Assembly (NCBI GenBank): GCA_964006375.1
Contig: OZ023265.1
Location: 170,935,156-170,999,155, forward strand
Reading direction: 5' to 3'
DNA length: 64,000 bases
Source: Tillus elongatus
Taxonomy: Eukaryota > Arthropoda > Insecta > Coleoptera > Cleridae
The notes under the pieces were generated by a model. The model saw only the letters and a program-made list of their open reading frames with translations. It was not told where the DNA came from and ran no database searches. Shown piece by piece: positions 22,958-33,592 of the stretch. The position numbers and the translations under genes are program-made. The first letter of the stretch is position 1. Each line of letters starts with the position of its first letter.

Positions 22958-24112
22958 TTTTTTTTGTTCCCTCAGGGCTCGTCGGCGGCCTTGCCGCCCC
23001 AATAGCACCGCAACCCTTGGTTGATTGTGCATACCCTTAGTCTTACTCCACCCATTCCAAGATCACTGTGCCTTGAACTAGTCTGCACAGCGATTGGTAG
23101 GGTGAAGTTTTATATTGCTCTGTCTCCTGTCTAGAGTGACCGTAGATCAGTTGTCTTTTCCGGTCCAGAGCTATACACTCACACAAGATGTGCTGGGCTG
23201 ATTCCTCCCCTCGCCGCAGAGTCTGCATGCGAGGTCCCCTTCGAACCGCCCCATTTTATGCAGGTGTTTCTTGACGGCCATGTGTCCCGTCAAGAGACCT
23301 GTTGTGTTTCTGAGCTGTCCTCTGCTAAGGTTTAGCAGCTCCACAGCTCTCTTTGAACTGGGTCCGTCAATTATTGACTTCCCATGTCTGAGCCCTGGAC
23401 AGTCCGCCCAGTACACCTTGTGTTGGTTTCTGACCCAGGACTTAATGGCTCCCCTGGCAGTGCTCTTTGACACGCCCAGAGCCGGTTCTGGTCCCATAAA
23501 TGGTTCTGCTGACCCTCTCTTCGCGAGACTGTCAGCTTCTTCATTGCCTTTAACCCCCGAGTGACCCGGCACCTAGATGAGGGTCACCTCATTCTGCCCA
23601 GCCAGGTCGCTCGTCTCGTCTCGGCACTCACTCACCAGCCAGGAATTTACCCGTGGGCTACTTAGTGCCTTAAGGGCTGCCTGGCTGTCTGTGGCTATGA
23701 GGATCCGCTTGTTGGTGTAGCCCCTCCTCTTGTTCTCCCGCACACAGTGCAGGATGGCGTACATCTTGGCCTGAAACACCGTTGCATGGGCTCCGAGGGA
23801 AATACTATGACTTACCCTCGGTCCTTCCGAGTAAACACCTGCCCCCGTCCCACGCTCCCCGCCAGATCCGTCCGTGAACCAGACGAGCGCGTCCCGTGGC
23901 ATGCCCGGCGTCTCCTCCCGCCATGCCTCGCGATCAGGGATTTCCACTGTAAAGTTGTTTTCCCTGCACATTCGCGGGCTCGCGAAGTCTGACCTCATTT
24001 CAATCATGGGCTCCTTCACGATCTCCTGAATTTTGCAGTGGCCCCTGAAGCCTGGGTTGATTTTCAGTCTACCATTGCAGGCTAGTCTGTATAGTCCTAG
24101 CCTGGCCTCATA
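22958..24112 (-). mobile_element. 5'-truncated LINE (family A, R1/I-like with RNase H)
   Basis: The 1,155-bp minus-strand insertion with a short 3' poly(A) (T-run at 22958-22965) is flanked by a perfect 12-bp duplication. It encodes an RNase H with WFTDGSGGERGTGAG, FQAKMYAILHCV, ATDSQAALKAL and PGHSGVKGNEEADSLAKRGS. A C-terminal Cys/His segment follows (CRLCGEG, then HILCECIALD). One frame break lies near 23225. Same family as 43962-45825 and 56835-57165. Subtracting insertion plus one duplication removes 1,167 bp (389 codons), so the host gene frame is preserved on either side. Confidence 0.93.
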
Positions 24113-24757
24113 GCATTCATACTTACCTGCCGATAGAATTTTTGGTAGGGTCGAAAGAATTTTGAGGCGCCACAGTACTATTAAGACACCTGGGAAATAT
24201 TATCAACTTTATTCTCAAGTAGGCGAAATACGTCAACTTGGCAATCATTGGTTTTTGCAAGACATTAAAAATGCATCAGTATGTTTAAAAAAAGTGGCTG
24301 GAATAAGTCAATGTAAAACAATTTACACCAAAAGGGGAAACCCTGGTGATACAATTTTAGTAAAAACAGAAACCTTATACAGGAATGACGACACCTCCAA
24401 AAAGGCTGCAACTCTTATAAAATCACGAAAACGTTTAGATCAAATTCAAATCCCTGATATACCTCTGGGTTATAAAATAAAAAAGAAGAAAATAGACAGC
24501 CTCAAAAAGCTGTTGACTTCTTTATCAGGTGAAAACTGGAGCACCGTGGATCCGAAATTGGCTTGGATGGTTACAATCTTTTCTGAATTCGCCGATGAAG
24601 AAAATGACCTGAATGACGATGACAACGCCGAAATGTTGTATGAATGTGATGACATTAAAGCAGTAAATTTTTTATAAAAAGTAACTTAATTAACGAGCAT
24701 AAGAATTAAAAATTGCGTTTTTTTCCTTTAATATCTGTTTAAAAATATGATTTCTTC

Positions 24758-24763
24758 AATAAA
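24758..24763 (+). promoter_or_regulatory. Poly(A) signal of transposase-like gene
   Basis: AATAAA lies about 80 bp after the TAA at 24675-24677 and well inside the right terminal repeat. Confidence 0.55.
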
Positions 24764-25039
24764 GCACTTGTTAGCTATTATATTGGGTTTTAGAATTATT
24801 TTGTCGTTTGTACGTACTGATAAAAAATCTAAAGACTTGCAAAAGGCAGTTTCTCCACTATTGACATTCAAATTGCATTTTGTCCTAACTATTTTAGTAA
24901 TTCAGGCGTAAAAATTCTTGTGTTAGTTTTTAAAGCAAATATCTTTTATTTATTTTCTATTTTTGGAGAGAAATCCGATTTAAATAGCATCTATAGTTAT
25001 GCTACCACAGTTTTTTCTGTTTCCTGTAAATTTACAATA

Positions 25040-25076
25040 TTGGACAAAATGCGTTTTGCATGTCTGCTCCTCAATT
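25040..25076 (-). repeat. Right terminal inverted repeat plus AATT duplication
   Basis: Exact inverted copy of 21194-21230; AATT at 25073-25076. Confidence 0.92.
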
Positions 25077-25148
25077 AAGGTGTTACAATTTTTCTCGTAT
25101 CTTGTATAACATGGATATATCGAGCTTTACCGTAGAAATGCGTCACCC
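25077..25148 (-). repeat. Repeat E, right part
   Basis: This continues the repeat interrupted at 21193. The landmark ctttaccgtagaaatgcgtc followed by accctgt is the inverted form of 17012-17050. The outer end reads like a mariner-type terminal repeat (ACAGGGTG). Confidence 0.65.
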
Positions 25149-25294
25149 TGTATATATGTAAACAGATAAAAACTGAAACTAACCCCAGTTACGGTTCTAG
25201 GGGGCCTAGTTTACGTTTATTTGAAGAAATCTTTTCAAAATTCGAAAATCGCGGTCTCGTAAATGACGAATTTGTTCTATGAAAATTCGCTAAA
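25149..25294 (+). mobile_element. HLE-TA 3' end fragment
   Basis: This is the family 3' segment (gaaactaaccccagttacg, then gggggcctagtttacg). It ends in a degenerate hairpin, gacgaatttgttctatgaaa followed by attcgctaa, at about 25288. Confidence 0.6.
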
Positions 25295-25809
25295 AATAAG
25301 AAATTTATAAATGTGTCTTACTGTAAGATTATTGAGTTAGTATTCACATTTTATTTTAGCGTTTTACAGCTCTAACGGGTATACCAAAATCAGGCACCTC
25401 TTACTTAAGTAATCATATGACGTTTGTGATAATTCATAGCGGTAAACGAATGTGACGATATTAAAAACTAACGTTTTCTCGATGTTGTTACTATTATTAT
25501 TATTAGACGCTATTAACAGAGACGGCCTTGACCCAATCACCTGTTCTTCGATGAGGCTTCCCACTGCAACGTAAATCACATAGTACATAGTTAAATGCGA
25601 TCTATGTATATGCATAATACTAGATTGGAATTTCAATTAGATGTCCAAGAAAGGTCATCATTTTATCTATACCGACTTCTGACACACTGTCTTAATCGAT
25701 TTGTTCTAGACTTTTTTATGCATCACTAATCTAGAAGCATCTCAGTAGTGGATCACTATCATCATAATCACAGTCTAAGGTGATGTCGCCTTGTCGTCGC
25801 CACTATTTA
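25295..25809. other. No recognisable gene
   Basis: AT-rich DNA with a minus-strand frame (25364-25636) lacking any recognisable domain. Confidence 0.35.
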
Positions 25810-26240
25810 TTTATTCAAAAAGAGAAGAGCTGAGGCTGGTGGCCTCTTTGCTCCTACGCAAAAAATAATAATAGTAACATTTATCTACATAAAAATAATA
25901 ACTTAACTGTAGCTGCGCACAGTACAAATAAACAAGCAGTGTATGACTTAAAAAAAATATTCAAATAAAGCATCCAGTTAAAAAAAGAATAAAAAGAAGC
26001 AAATAGTTCTCCAAAACTTAACGTGTCGAGTCCTAGGTATCTAATATATTTTTTAAATGGTTTATTGTAGCAGCATCTACAGCATCCTGAGGCACTGAGT
26101 TCAAATTATTAAAAACACGACAGCTCAAAAAATGCTGTCTTTGTACTGTATGGTATACTTGGTGAGCAAGTTTAAAATTATGTCCATGTAGACAGTCATT
26201 AATACTCATCACATACAGATGTCCCACGTAGACCTTCCAT
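25810..26240 (-). pseudogene. LINE 3' end fragment (CR1/RTE-like C-terminal ORF2)
   Basis: The minus-strand peptide at 26227-26033 (GHNFKLAHQVYHTVQRQHFL, then CRVFNNLNSVPQDAVDAATI) matches the conserved C-terminal tail of non-LTR RTs ('RGHSFKLxKxxSRLxxxxxFFxxRVVNxWNSLPxxVVxA'). The rest toward 25810 is the AT-rich 3' untranslated part. Confidence 0.65.
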
Positions 26241-27727
26241 TAGCCGTTTCTGGAGTACGGCTCACAATTGAATTCTGAAAATTCACGCACGTGGGTTTCT
26301 CAAAGTTTCCAGTTCACTGAAAATATTGACGTTAGTATGGGACTTCCGGTTATACCGGAAGTAGACATTAACTTTCTTATTTCAAATGGAAGATGGTGTT
26401 TTTATTACAGATCTAGATTGCTCGTCAAATTTTATGGTAGGTTCCACTAACATGTTATGACATTTTTCTCAACCATTTGAGAGATATTTGACTTTCTCAA
26501 AAATTTCTTAAACAAACATTGTCACATTTACACACATCTCTTATTTTTCAACCTGAAGAGTTGAAATTTTAAAGTGCAAATTTTTAAATGCCACAAAATA
26601 TTTGGAATTTACTCAAACTAGTACAAGTTAGACAGGGTGTCCGAAATAGACCAGTCAGTCGTGACAACTTTAAAACCTAATAACTCTCTTATTTTAAATA
26701 GAACACCTTATATTTTATAACGTTAGTTCATGTACTTTTTATTATTCTTTCGATTGGTATCAGCATTCCCTATACCTAAGTCCCACCGATTTGAAGATAT
26801 TTAAACATTATTTACGATAAGAAATAATTATTAGTCAGTTTATCAGGTTGCATAAGAGATGAAAATTTTAAGCGTCATCTTCCGACATAAGTAAAATATG
26901 CGACGACTTTTGAATATAACTTTTATTTACGAGAAGTATAATCGAATTATTAACAGAAGATGTCGTGTGGTTGCAAAGAGATTTCCACATAAACACAGAT
27001 CAACTCGTTACATGATCAGAATACTACTAAAAATTGTCTAAGAATGGAGTGTTTCGTCCAAAATTTCATAAGAGTAAAGAATTATTAGGGAACAAAGAGA
27101 TTTGTGTGTTATCACTTCACAATAAATGTTCGAATTTCCTTGGGGTGGGTATTTCTACGCCTGTTATGGTTGGTTATAGGCGTTACAGGAATATTAAAAT
27201 ATCTAACTATATCTACCCGTAGAAAGGTGAAGGATATTACAGGTTAATTCAATTTATTTGCCAATCACCAGTCTGTTTGAAGACGAAAAATATAATTAAC
27301 CATATAATTTACCAAGCGAAAAATCTAATTCTACAAGGCCGGAAAATTAAATGCCAAGCCAGAAAAATTAACTGCCCAGCCAGAAAAACCCCAAAAAAAG
27401 ATTTAACAACTAATATTGGAAACGCATGAATAAACATAGTTTATTCAGAATTATGGAAACTACTTACCCTATGTATATATATCCAGGGGTTTTTAACTGT
27501 ATGAAGTAAGAAAATTGATGTTTTAATCCCACTGACGTGGAATATTAAACCTTGCGGTACAAATATATATTTAAGGACTTTACGAAATCCAGCACAAACG
27601 CTGTAGGTAATGCAACCTATCTATTCAAGACCTTACAATCTTCTTCTCAATTTCCAATAAAATTAATTTTTAGAACTACATTAAATGTGAAAGTATAATT
27701 CAAAACAATAAGGTTTTACAGGTGTTC
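26241..27727. other. No recognisable gene
   Basis: AT-rich DNA. A phrase acagggtgtccgaaatagac at 26633 resembles a mariner-type terminal repeat without a nearby transposase. Short frames at 26268 and 27034 are unsupported. Confidence 0.35.
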
Positions 27728-28090
27728 ATAGAGCCTCGGTGGTTCAGTGGTAAGAACGTGTGCCTCTGAACCGAAGAGTACTGGGTTCGATTCCAGGGTA
27801 CTCCTTTAACCTTTTCAGTACATACTGTACAATTAACATCAACCGGGGTTGTGGCATTGTATTTGGGCAAGTTCAATGTCTGCACGTTCCGCCCTTCGGA
27901 GGGGACGTAAAGCCGTCGGTCCCGTGTCCATGCGATGTTGGGCACGTTAAAGATCCTTACTCTCCTTACAGAAAGGCAGGGGTTCGGCAAAATTTCCAAG
28001 ATAGTGGGGTGAAACTGCTCCCTGGCGTCGGTGATCGGCCATAGTCGCGGAAATAGGCCGTGGTTAAAGAAATTAAAAAAACACACACAG
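27728..28090 (+). repeat. tRNA-derived SINE
   Basis: The head at 27730-27803 has a tRNA-like pol III promoter: A box TGGTTCAGTGG and B box GGTTCGATTCC at the usual spacing. An unrelated body follows (gtggcattgtatttgggc, ttcggaggggacgtaaagcc, gggcacgttaaagatcc), then an A-rich tail (about 28065-28090). A second body fragment in inverted orientation is at 28190-28325, which shows that the unit is repetitive. It does not fold as a normal tRNA. Confidence 0.75.
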
Positions 28091-28189
28091 GTGTTCATAA
28101 TAAACAATCATTTAATTTATGTACAATAATAGTGACAGTGTTCCGAAGTGAGTATTATGCCCATGTATTAGCTATGTTTTTGACCTTTC

Positions 28190-28325
28190 AAATTTAAAAA
28201 AGCAAAGTGAGATTTAGAACTGTGTCAAACCGATAGCTTTACGCCCTCTCCGAAGGGAGGAACGTGCAGACATTCAACTCGCTCGAATACAATGCCACAA
28301 TCTCGGTTGATGTTCATTGAACCTC
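28190..28325 (-). repeat. SINE body fragment, inverted copy
   Basis: The segment with tttacgccctctccgaaggg and gaggaacgtgcagaca is the diverged reverse complement of the SINE body at 27838-27920, about 300 bp away in opposite orientation. Confidence 0.7.
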
Positions 28326-29460
28326 ACACAAAAATGTATCATTACTATTATTACTACGATGCACATTGTATTAATCTACGCGGATTGGATAACCAATCCC
28401 AAGCCCCTCAAAGCTAATCGGATACCCGCCAGTCCTGAACTGCCAGGACCTTCTCATTTAAACCCGGTTTTGTACTCATACTCACCTACACGGAGCAATT
28501 AAAACTCACTAGGACTCCTTTTTCCGCACGAACGTGATCGATCCACAGTTTTATGTTCTCTAACTTAGCCACCTTTACCTCGTAGGCGTAGAACCTGTCA
28601 TACCTTGAACCTTATATGTTCAAAAACAGGAACTTTTGAAATTCAACGGTCTCTTACGTTTTCGAGAAAAATCGATGTGAACTTTTGAATTCCTTCTCTA
28701 AATTTCATTATTTTGGATGTATTTTTGATTCATTCCTTTAAGCAATAAAATTTATATTCTGGAAAGCTTTTGTATCAATAATAGATCAATACGAGAAAGG
28801 CATTCATTACCGCTTTTACTGCAATGGCAGCTTGCACCTCAAGCAATTAATTCAGTGATTTTTGAAAAATTTAGACAAAGACTTCAAAATTTCACTTCTA
28901 TTTTTCTTGCAAATGGTGCGTACTAGCGACTATAAATAAGAGTACCTTATTTTAAGAAAAAACTCAAAGTTTTAAAATCTGGCATCTAAAATGTGAAAAA
29001 GTCGATTAAAAAAAAAGTATGGTTAAAAATACCCGCTGGTTCCCCCAAACGAGACGCTTATGGAAGTATTTGAAATACAGAATTTACAGTCAACGATTAG
29101 ATATATTTAGATAAATTTGCGTGTCAAGTTTTATCAATCTTGATGTCGAAGCGCCATCTTGAAATAACTCTAGCTCCGTGAGGAAGCATTTTTAAGTAAG
29201 AAGATTAACGTCAAATCGTCATTAAATCAGCTCTGGAATCTGATGGCTTCGTTTGTCAGTTGTTTATGTAAAGGTGTATATTTCGCGTCTGTATATGATC
29301 ACTGGGATGACTCTAAAATACTGCTGCAAATTGAATCATAGCTGTGATAATCTACTCTCCTGATAAAGACGTTCTCTTGAAATGAATTTACGGTCCATGA
29401 CTTGACCAGAAAAAAAAATATTCGTATTCCTTTACCCATCGACTTCTGAAAGGTTGTATT
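28326..29460. other. No recognisable gene
   Basis: AT-rich DNA without supported features. Confidence 0.35.
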
Positions 29461-29469
29461 ACTAGAGTG

Positions 29470-29690
29470 TTAACGAAAAAATGTCAATTTTCACCAAATC
29501 ACCACTCATTTATCCACTATCCCCTGAAGCGATCTTACCCAAAAACAATTCGAAGCTTTCATTTGTCGGGTGCTAACTAGATATCAAATTTGAAGATGAT
29601 ATCTCAATTCATTCGAAAGTTATTGCGCCTACTAGCAGACAGACGTACATGCCGACAGACCGACCGACCGACAGACAAAAAAAATTCGTT
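29470..29690 (+). repeat. Direct repeat unit 1
   Basis: It aligns with 29832-30020. Shared phrases are aatcaccactcatttatcc/aatcaccccccattcattt, 'cgggtgctaact', gaagatgatatctcaattc and a GACAGAC-rich end. The second copy is clearly diverged. Confidence 0.7.
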
Positions 29691-29831
29691 CCAGGATCTC
29701 GTTTTCTATATGTTTTAAGACTTTTTACGCCGTTTTAGCAACAAAAAAAATCGAAATTTCTTTGCATACCAGATGTTTGATCAAGTTGAATGTTTTTTAA
29801 TAAACAAACCCTAAAATGTTATATTACACGA

Positions 29832-30020
29832 CTTTTAACGAAAAAAATTCAATTTGCACCGAATCACCCCCCATTCATTTCCTACCCCTGGAGCGATTTT
29901 ACCCAAAGAGAATCCGAACCGTTCGTTTATCGGGTGCTAACTGTATATAAAATTTGAAGATGATATCTCAATTCGTTCTAAAGTTAACGTGGCTACAGAC
30001 ATGCAGACCGACAGACAAAA
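29832..30020 (+). repeat. Direct repeat unit 2
   Basis: Second copy of the 29470-29690 sequence about 360 bp downstream, ending in the same gcagaccgacagacaaaa type run. Confidence 0.7.
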
Positions 30021-30714
30021 AATGTTTGTCCCCAAATCATCTTTTTTATATGTATTGACGATGTGGAAGTAAAATAATGGACATATTTTAATTAAACTTG
30101 ACATGACTTTGGTAAGAAAATTAATCGTTTTCAAACCCCAATGACAGTTCATAGGCACCACTCATAAATTGAAACAAACGAAAAAATTACCTATTTTTCG
30201 TGGAAAATAATTGTCCGCGAATTTTTACATAGAAAACTGCGTATTTCATTTTTGTGAAAATTCGCTACCATAACGCACTTGCTGCGTCCAGACTTTCTAT
30301 GATTTGTATGTTTACATTCAATTTTTGACATGAAATAATAGACAAAATATGTCCATCTTGAATCAGTTATACCCATTTGCAGATGTAGAGGATGACATTT
30401 CCTATTGCCTTAAAAGGAATATTTTGAGTACCTAGTATATTGTTGTGAGTATATGCAAATTGAATAATTAATAACATTATGTAAAACAATGTTCAAGTTT
30501 CAATCAAGCGTATGAGTGAATGTAGATATACGTGCATATCTTCAGCCTCTTCACCTTCAATACTCAATTAGCAAATTAATTAACCTTCCGTAGTTTTAAT
30601 AAAAGACCAACTAAATACCATTCAATCACTTTCCGAGAATTCAGTCATTTTTTTTTTACTAAATTAATTACTAATTGAAGTGATTGATAAAATGTATAAT
30701 CCTTTTGCTTTTTA
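30021..30714. other. No gene; one HLE-TA 5' motif
   Basis: Only an HLE-TA 5' end motif (gaaaattcgctaccataacg then cacttgctgcgtccag, about 30254-30292, minus orientation) is recognisable. Confidence 0.5.
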
Positions 30715-30819
30715 GCGAATTTTTATTAAGAAAAATTCGCCAATAGAGAGGTCACGCTGAATTTTCTTCAGAAGAGTGCGAATTTGGGTCCCTATAACCC
30801 AAAACCAATGTCTGTTAAA

Positions 30820-30901
<82 letters not shown>
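30715..30901 (-). mobile_element. HLE-TA 3' end with (TA)n core (minus orientation)
   Basis: The terminal hairpin (tagcgaatttttattaag then aaaaattcgccaa) at 30713-30747 is followed by the 3' segment (gcgaatttgggtccctataa) and (TA)n at 30823-30901. This is the mirror order of the + copies. Confidence 0.7.
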
Positions 30902-30902
<1 letters not shown>

Positions 30903-30904
<2 letters not shown>

Positions 30905-31000
30905 GGGTGCCCAGCGACCTGGAAAATCAGGGAATGTGAAATACCCCCTAAACTGTTAAGGAAATGTCAGGGAAATTAGTGATTTTACTCAAATGTCATG
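30903..31000 (+). repeat. Repeat D fragment (CAGGGT... type)
   Basis: Phrases cagggtgcccagcgacctgg and 'aaaatcagggaatg' recur at 31917-31975, 47472-47620 and (reversed) 51060-51190. This is a low-complexity dispersed repeat in which CAGGG is followed by runs of 'tcagggaa'. No coding capacity. Confidence 0.6.
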
Positions 31001-31051
31001 GAAATTATATATTTGTAAAATTTCTTCACTAGCAGATGCGCTTTTATTATG

Positions 31052-31056
<5 letters not shown>

Positions 31057-31132
<76 letters not shown>
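31057..31132. repeat. (TA)n microsatellite
   Basis: About 76 bp of TA repeat. Confidence 0.95.
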
Positions 31133-31135
<3 letters not shown>

Positions 31136-31916
31136 CTTAATTTTCTGACGTAAATAGTTTTCTCATATCTGAGAAAATATATCTTGATAACAATGCGTCT
31201 TACCTTGGGTACCAATATCACTTTAATCCGCCAATGAACACAGCGTATGCCACATCATTGGCCGATATAAATAGCGTCTTCTTCATCTATCTCAAACATG
31301 TCTCATATGTACATTTCAGCTGGAACGTTCTTCCTTGAATGTGTAAAATGCAAAATACGTTTTAGGTATTGGCTGGGTGGAGCTGTGCTGCGAATGTGTT
31401 TATTCTATTTTACCCTTTATGATCATGTTGAAAGTTGCAAAATATTTGGCATTTGTATATGGCGCATGTAAACAGTATCTTTGTTTCATTTTTTCAGTGC
31501 ATTTTTATAAATAAAATTTCGCTTTTAGAGTGGTAACGACTTTCGAATGTAAAAAAATATAAAATTTAATGGGCGCGAATCTGAACTTTTGGAACCCATT
31601 TCCCAGGCTTATCCAAAAATTTATATATACGACCAATATGGTTTGCGAAGTTTCTACGCCACCTAGAGACTTCTGGTTTGTTCCATCACACTGGAAAATT
31701 CTTTCCGGAGGCTAAGTTTGTCGGCCAGTTATGAAAGTCAAGTTTTTCCATGAAAAAATTCCACATTTCCTTCTCGAAAATGCTATATATTATAAATTTA
31801 ACGAAGTTGAGCATACTTATTTCATTATGTAAGTTTTTTATTCAAAGTTTCTATTTATTTTGTTTACAAAACAAGTATTCAGGTATGTATGTTTTTTATT
31901 TCGAGTATTATGAAAA
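31133..31916. other. No recognisable gene
   Basis: AT-rich DNA without supported features. The following 31917-31975 is another repeat D fragment (ggcctggaaatatcaggg). Confidence 0.35.
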
Positions 31917-31968
31917 ATGTGCTCGGCGGGCCTGGAAATATCAGGGAATTTGATTTCTGCTGGGTACC

Positions 31969-32141
<173 letters not shown>

Positions 32142-32969
32142 AGCGATCACTCAAAAATTACTCAACTGATTTGAGCGAAACTTGGCACATATATTCATTA
32201 TATTAAGACCGCGGACGAGTTCGTATAACAGCTATAACGGACTTTTTTCCCTCAAAAATATACACAAATATTTTTGAAATGGCTATATTTTTGTATCAGA
32301 GTAACTGGAATGATACTTTACATGTGGCTAGAAATGGTGTAAGTGAACCTATCTTGTGAATTGTAAGTAATTTGGTACACAATATTTAGAGTTTTTTCCA
32401 AATGAAAAATAAAATCTGAAAGACATGCGTTGAAACGACTTAGTGGTTAAAGTCCAATGCCTGAGAGACAGAGTAGTTAACTCCTACGCGTAGATTGATT
32501 CATACAACAGGTATAAACCATATATCAACGGTAACTAACCAAAATAAATAACAGGCATAAAACACTACCCGAACCAATAATCGTGAAAGCTCGGCCACAT
32601 ATATCGCAAATGACAGACGATATGTGATTGTTATGTAACTGGGGATTCAATCAATTTTTAAAATACACTATATTTGTGGCTTGATCAACGGCCCCAAATA
32701 CAATTTTAGACTGAAAGTGAGCATAATATAGTATAAATGTAAACAAAGTCAAGTCAAGTCTCTATAAAAATGATTGTAAAATAGTTTCTTTTATCTATCA
32801 ACTGAAACACAAGACGTCATATAAGAACGAAACAGTCGTTGAACGTGTTTCAATGGCAATTCTACTAATTCTGTAATTAATTGTTACGTATACTTTTAAT
32901 ATAATATAATACATCCCGGGCATGAAGACGATGTCAAGTATCAAGTAAACAAAACGTCAGTTAACGTAT

Positions 32970-33045
32970 CCTTAGATAGCTCAGTGGTAGCGTGCCTGTC
33001 TTCTACGCAGAAGGTTGCGTGATCGATTCCAGCTCGATGAATGTA
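32970..33045 (+). repeat. tRNA-like segment inside repeat C
   Basis: It contains an A-box match TAGCTCAGTGG and a B-box match GATCGATTCC at tRNA spacing, with a possible anticodon-arm stem (cttct/agaag). The acceptor ends do not pair and the loop is too short for a functional tRNA. The same segment recurs on the minus strand at about 57697-57768. It is best read as a tRNA relic or pol III promoter carried by the repeat. Confidence 0.55.
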
Positions 33046-33578
33046 TGGTCTTTTTTGTTTTATTTTGAAATTTGGAGAAACAACAGTACACAGATTTCAT
33101 ACGTTTTGAACAAGATCTCATTTTTGTTTAAAACGCCTGAATAACTTTGTCACCTTGAGTCTGGAATTATAATTTTCAGCAGACATTTTGTTATTGTTGA
33201 TAGTGAAAAAACCAGTTTGATTAGGTTGACTAAAACGAAATCATTCTGGCGATTAATAAGGAAAAATAACTGATACATTTATAATTTGGCAGATACTTTA
33301 CTTTTCTAAATATGAATTAAGTTTCCGTCTGGAAATATTTTGTAACTTTAATGAAATATGTAATACAAGTTTCTTTTAAAGAGACTTACACTATCTATAG
33401 CTATAGCAAAATTTAATTTTTTAGCTTCATAGAAAATTCTGTTTTGCGAATTTTTCTCAAAAGGGGTTAGAACGCAAGATTTTTTTGATAATAGACGGAT
33501 ATCGATGGTAACACTTTCGAAAGAATTCTTCAAATGTGCGCGTACTAGGACCTCTAAAATCGATCTTTAAGGTATGTG

Positions 33579-33592
33579 TAAGTTTAAAGTAT
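33579..33592. other. Target-site duplication of LINE family B (left)
   Basis: TAAGTTTAAAGTAT is repeated exactly at 34042-34055. Confidence 0.92.

Larger units (their letters stand above)
21537..24677 (+). pseudogene. Spliced DUF7869-type transposase-like gene, decayed
   Basis: This is the only gene of the 21194-25076 transposon. Exon 1 (21537-21635; MHEIEGEHIVGD, basic tail) ends at gtatgt. Exon 2 (start uncertain, 21701 or 21745, to 21991) carries CRYSNLDPDLLNF and ends at gtaaga. Exon 3 starts at 22047. The later part has RGGDKRSSKFREKLL, GSPATDVCGFC, CFDLQQIQVLPKVPIQDAFY, LFEDGCEGQNKN and TFPVRGHSY. After the LINE insertion it continues LPADRIFGRVERILRRHST to a TAA at 24675. This layout matches a family common in arthropods and annotated DUF7869. 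Aspartates at 22595, 22830 and 24132 are candidate catalytic residues (inference). Defects are an in-frame TAA at 22140-22142, frameshifts at about 22400 and in a T-run at about 22670, and the LINE at 22958-24112. Confidence 0.85.
21194..25076 (+). mobile_element. DUF7869/Sola-like DNA transposon with perfect TIRs and AATT duplication
   Basis: A 37-bp sequence at 21194-21230 is repeated perfectly in inverted orientation at 25040-25076. Comparison with the uninterrupted repeat E at 7478-7640 shows a single AATT there. I therefore take the outer AATT as a 4-bp target duplication and the inner 33 bp (GAGGAGCAGACATGCAAAAC onward) as the terminal inverted repeat. The motif GCATTTTGTCC recurs near both ends (21218, 21364, 24873, and reversed at 25042), as expected of transposase binding sites. 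Inside is one spliced gene on the + strand. A 4-bp duplication and an apparent all-Asp active site are features reported for Sola-type transposons, but I could not confirm the superfamily. Confidence 0.85.

Noticed and set aside
24162..24677. Independent host gene encoding a 171-residue protein
   Set aside because: It is the 3' part of the DUF7869-type transposase-like gene, separated from the rest by the LINE at 22958-24112.
27730..27803. Functional tRNA gene
   Set aside because: A and B boxes are present but the acceptor ends do not pair and a repeat body follows; it is a SINE head.
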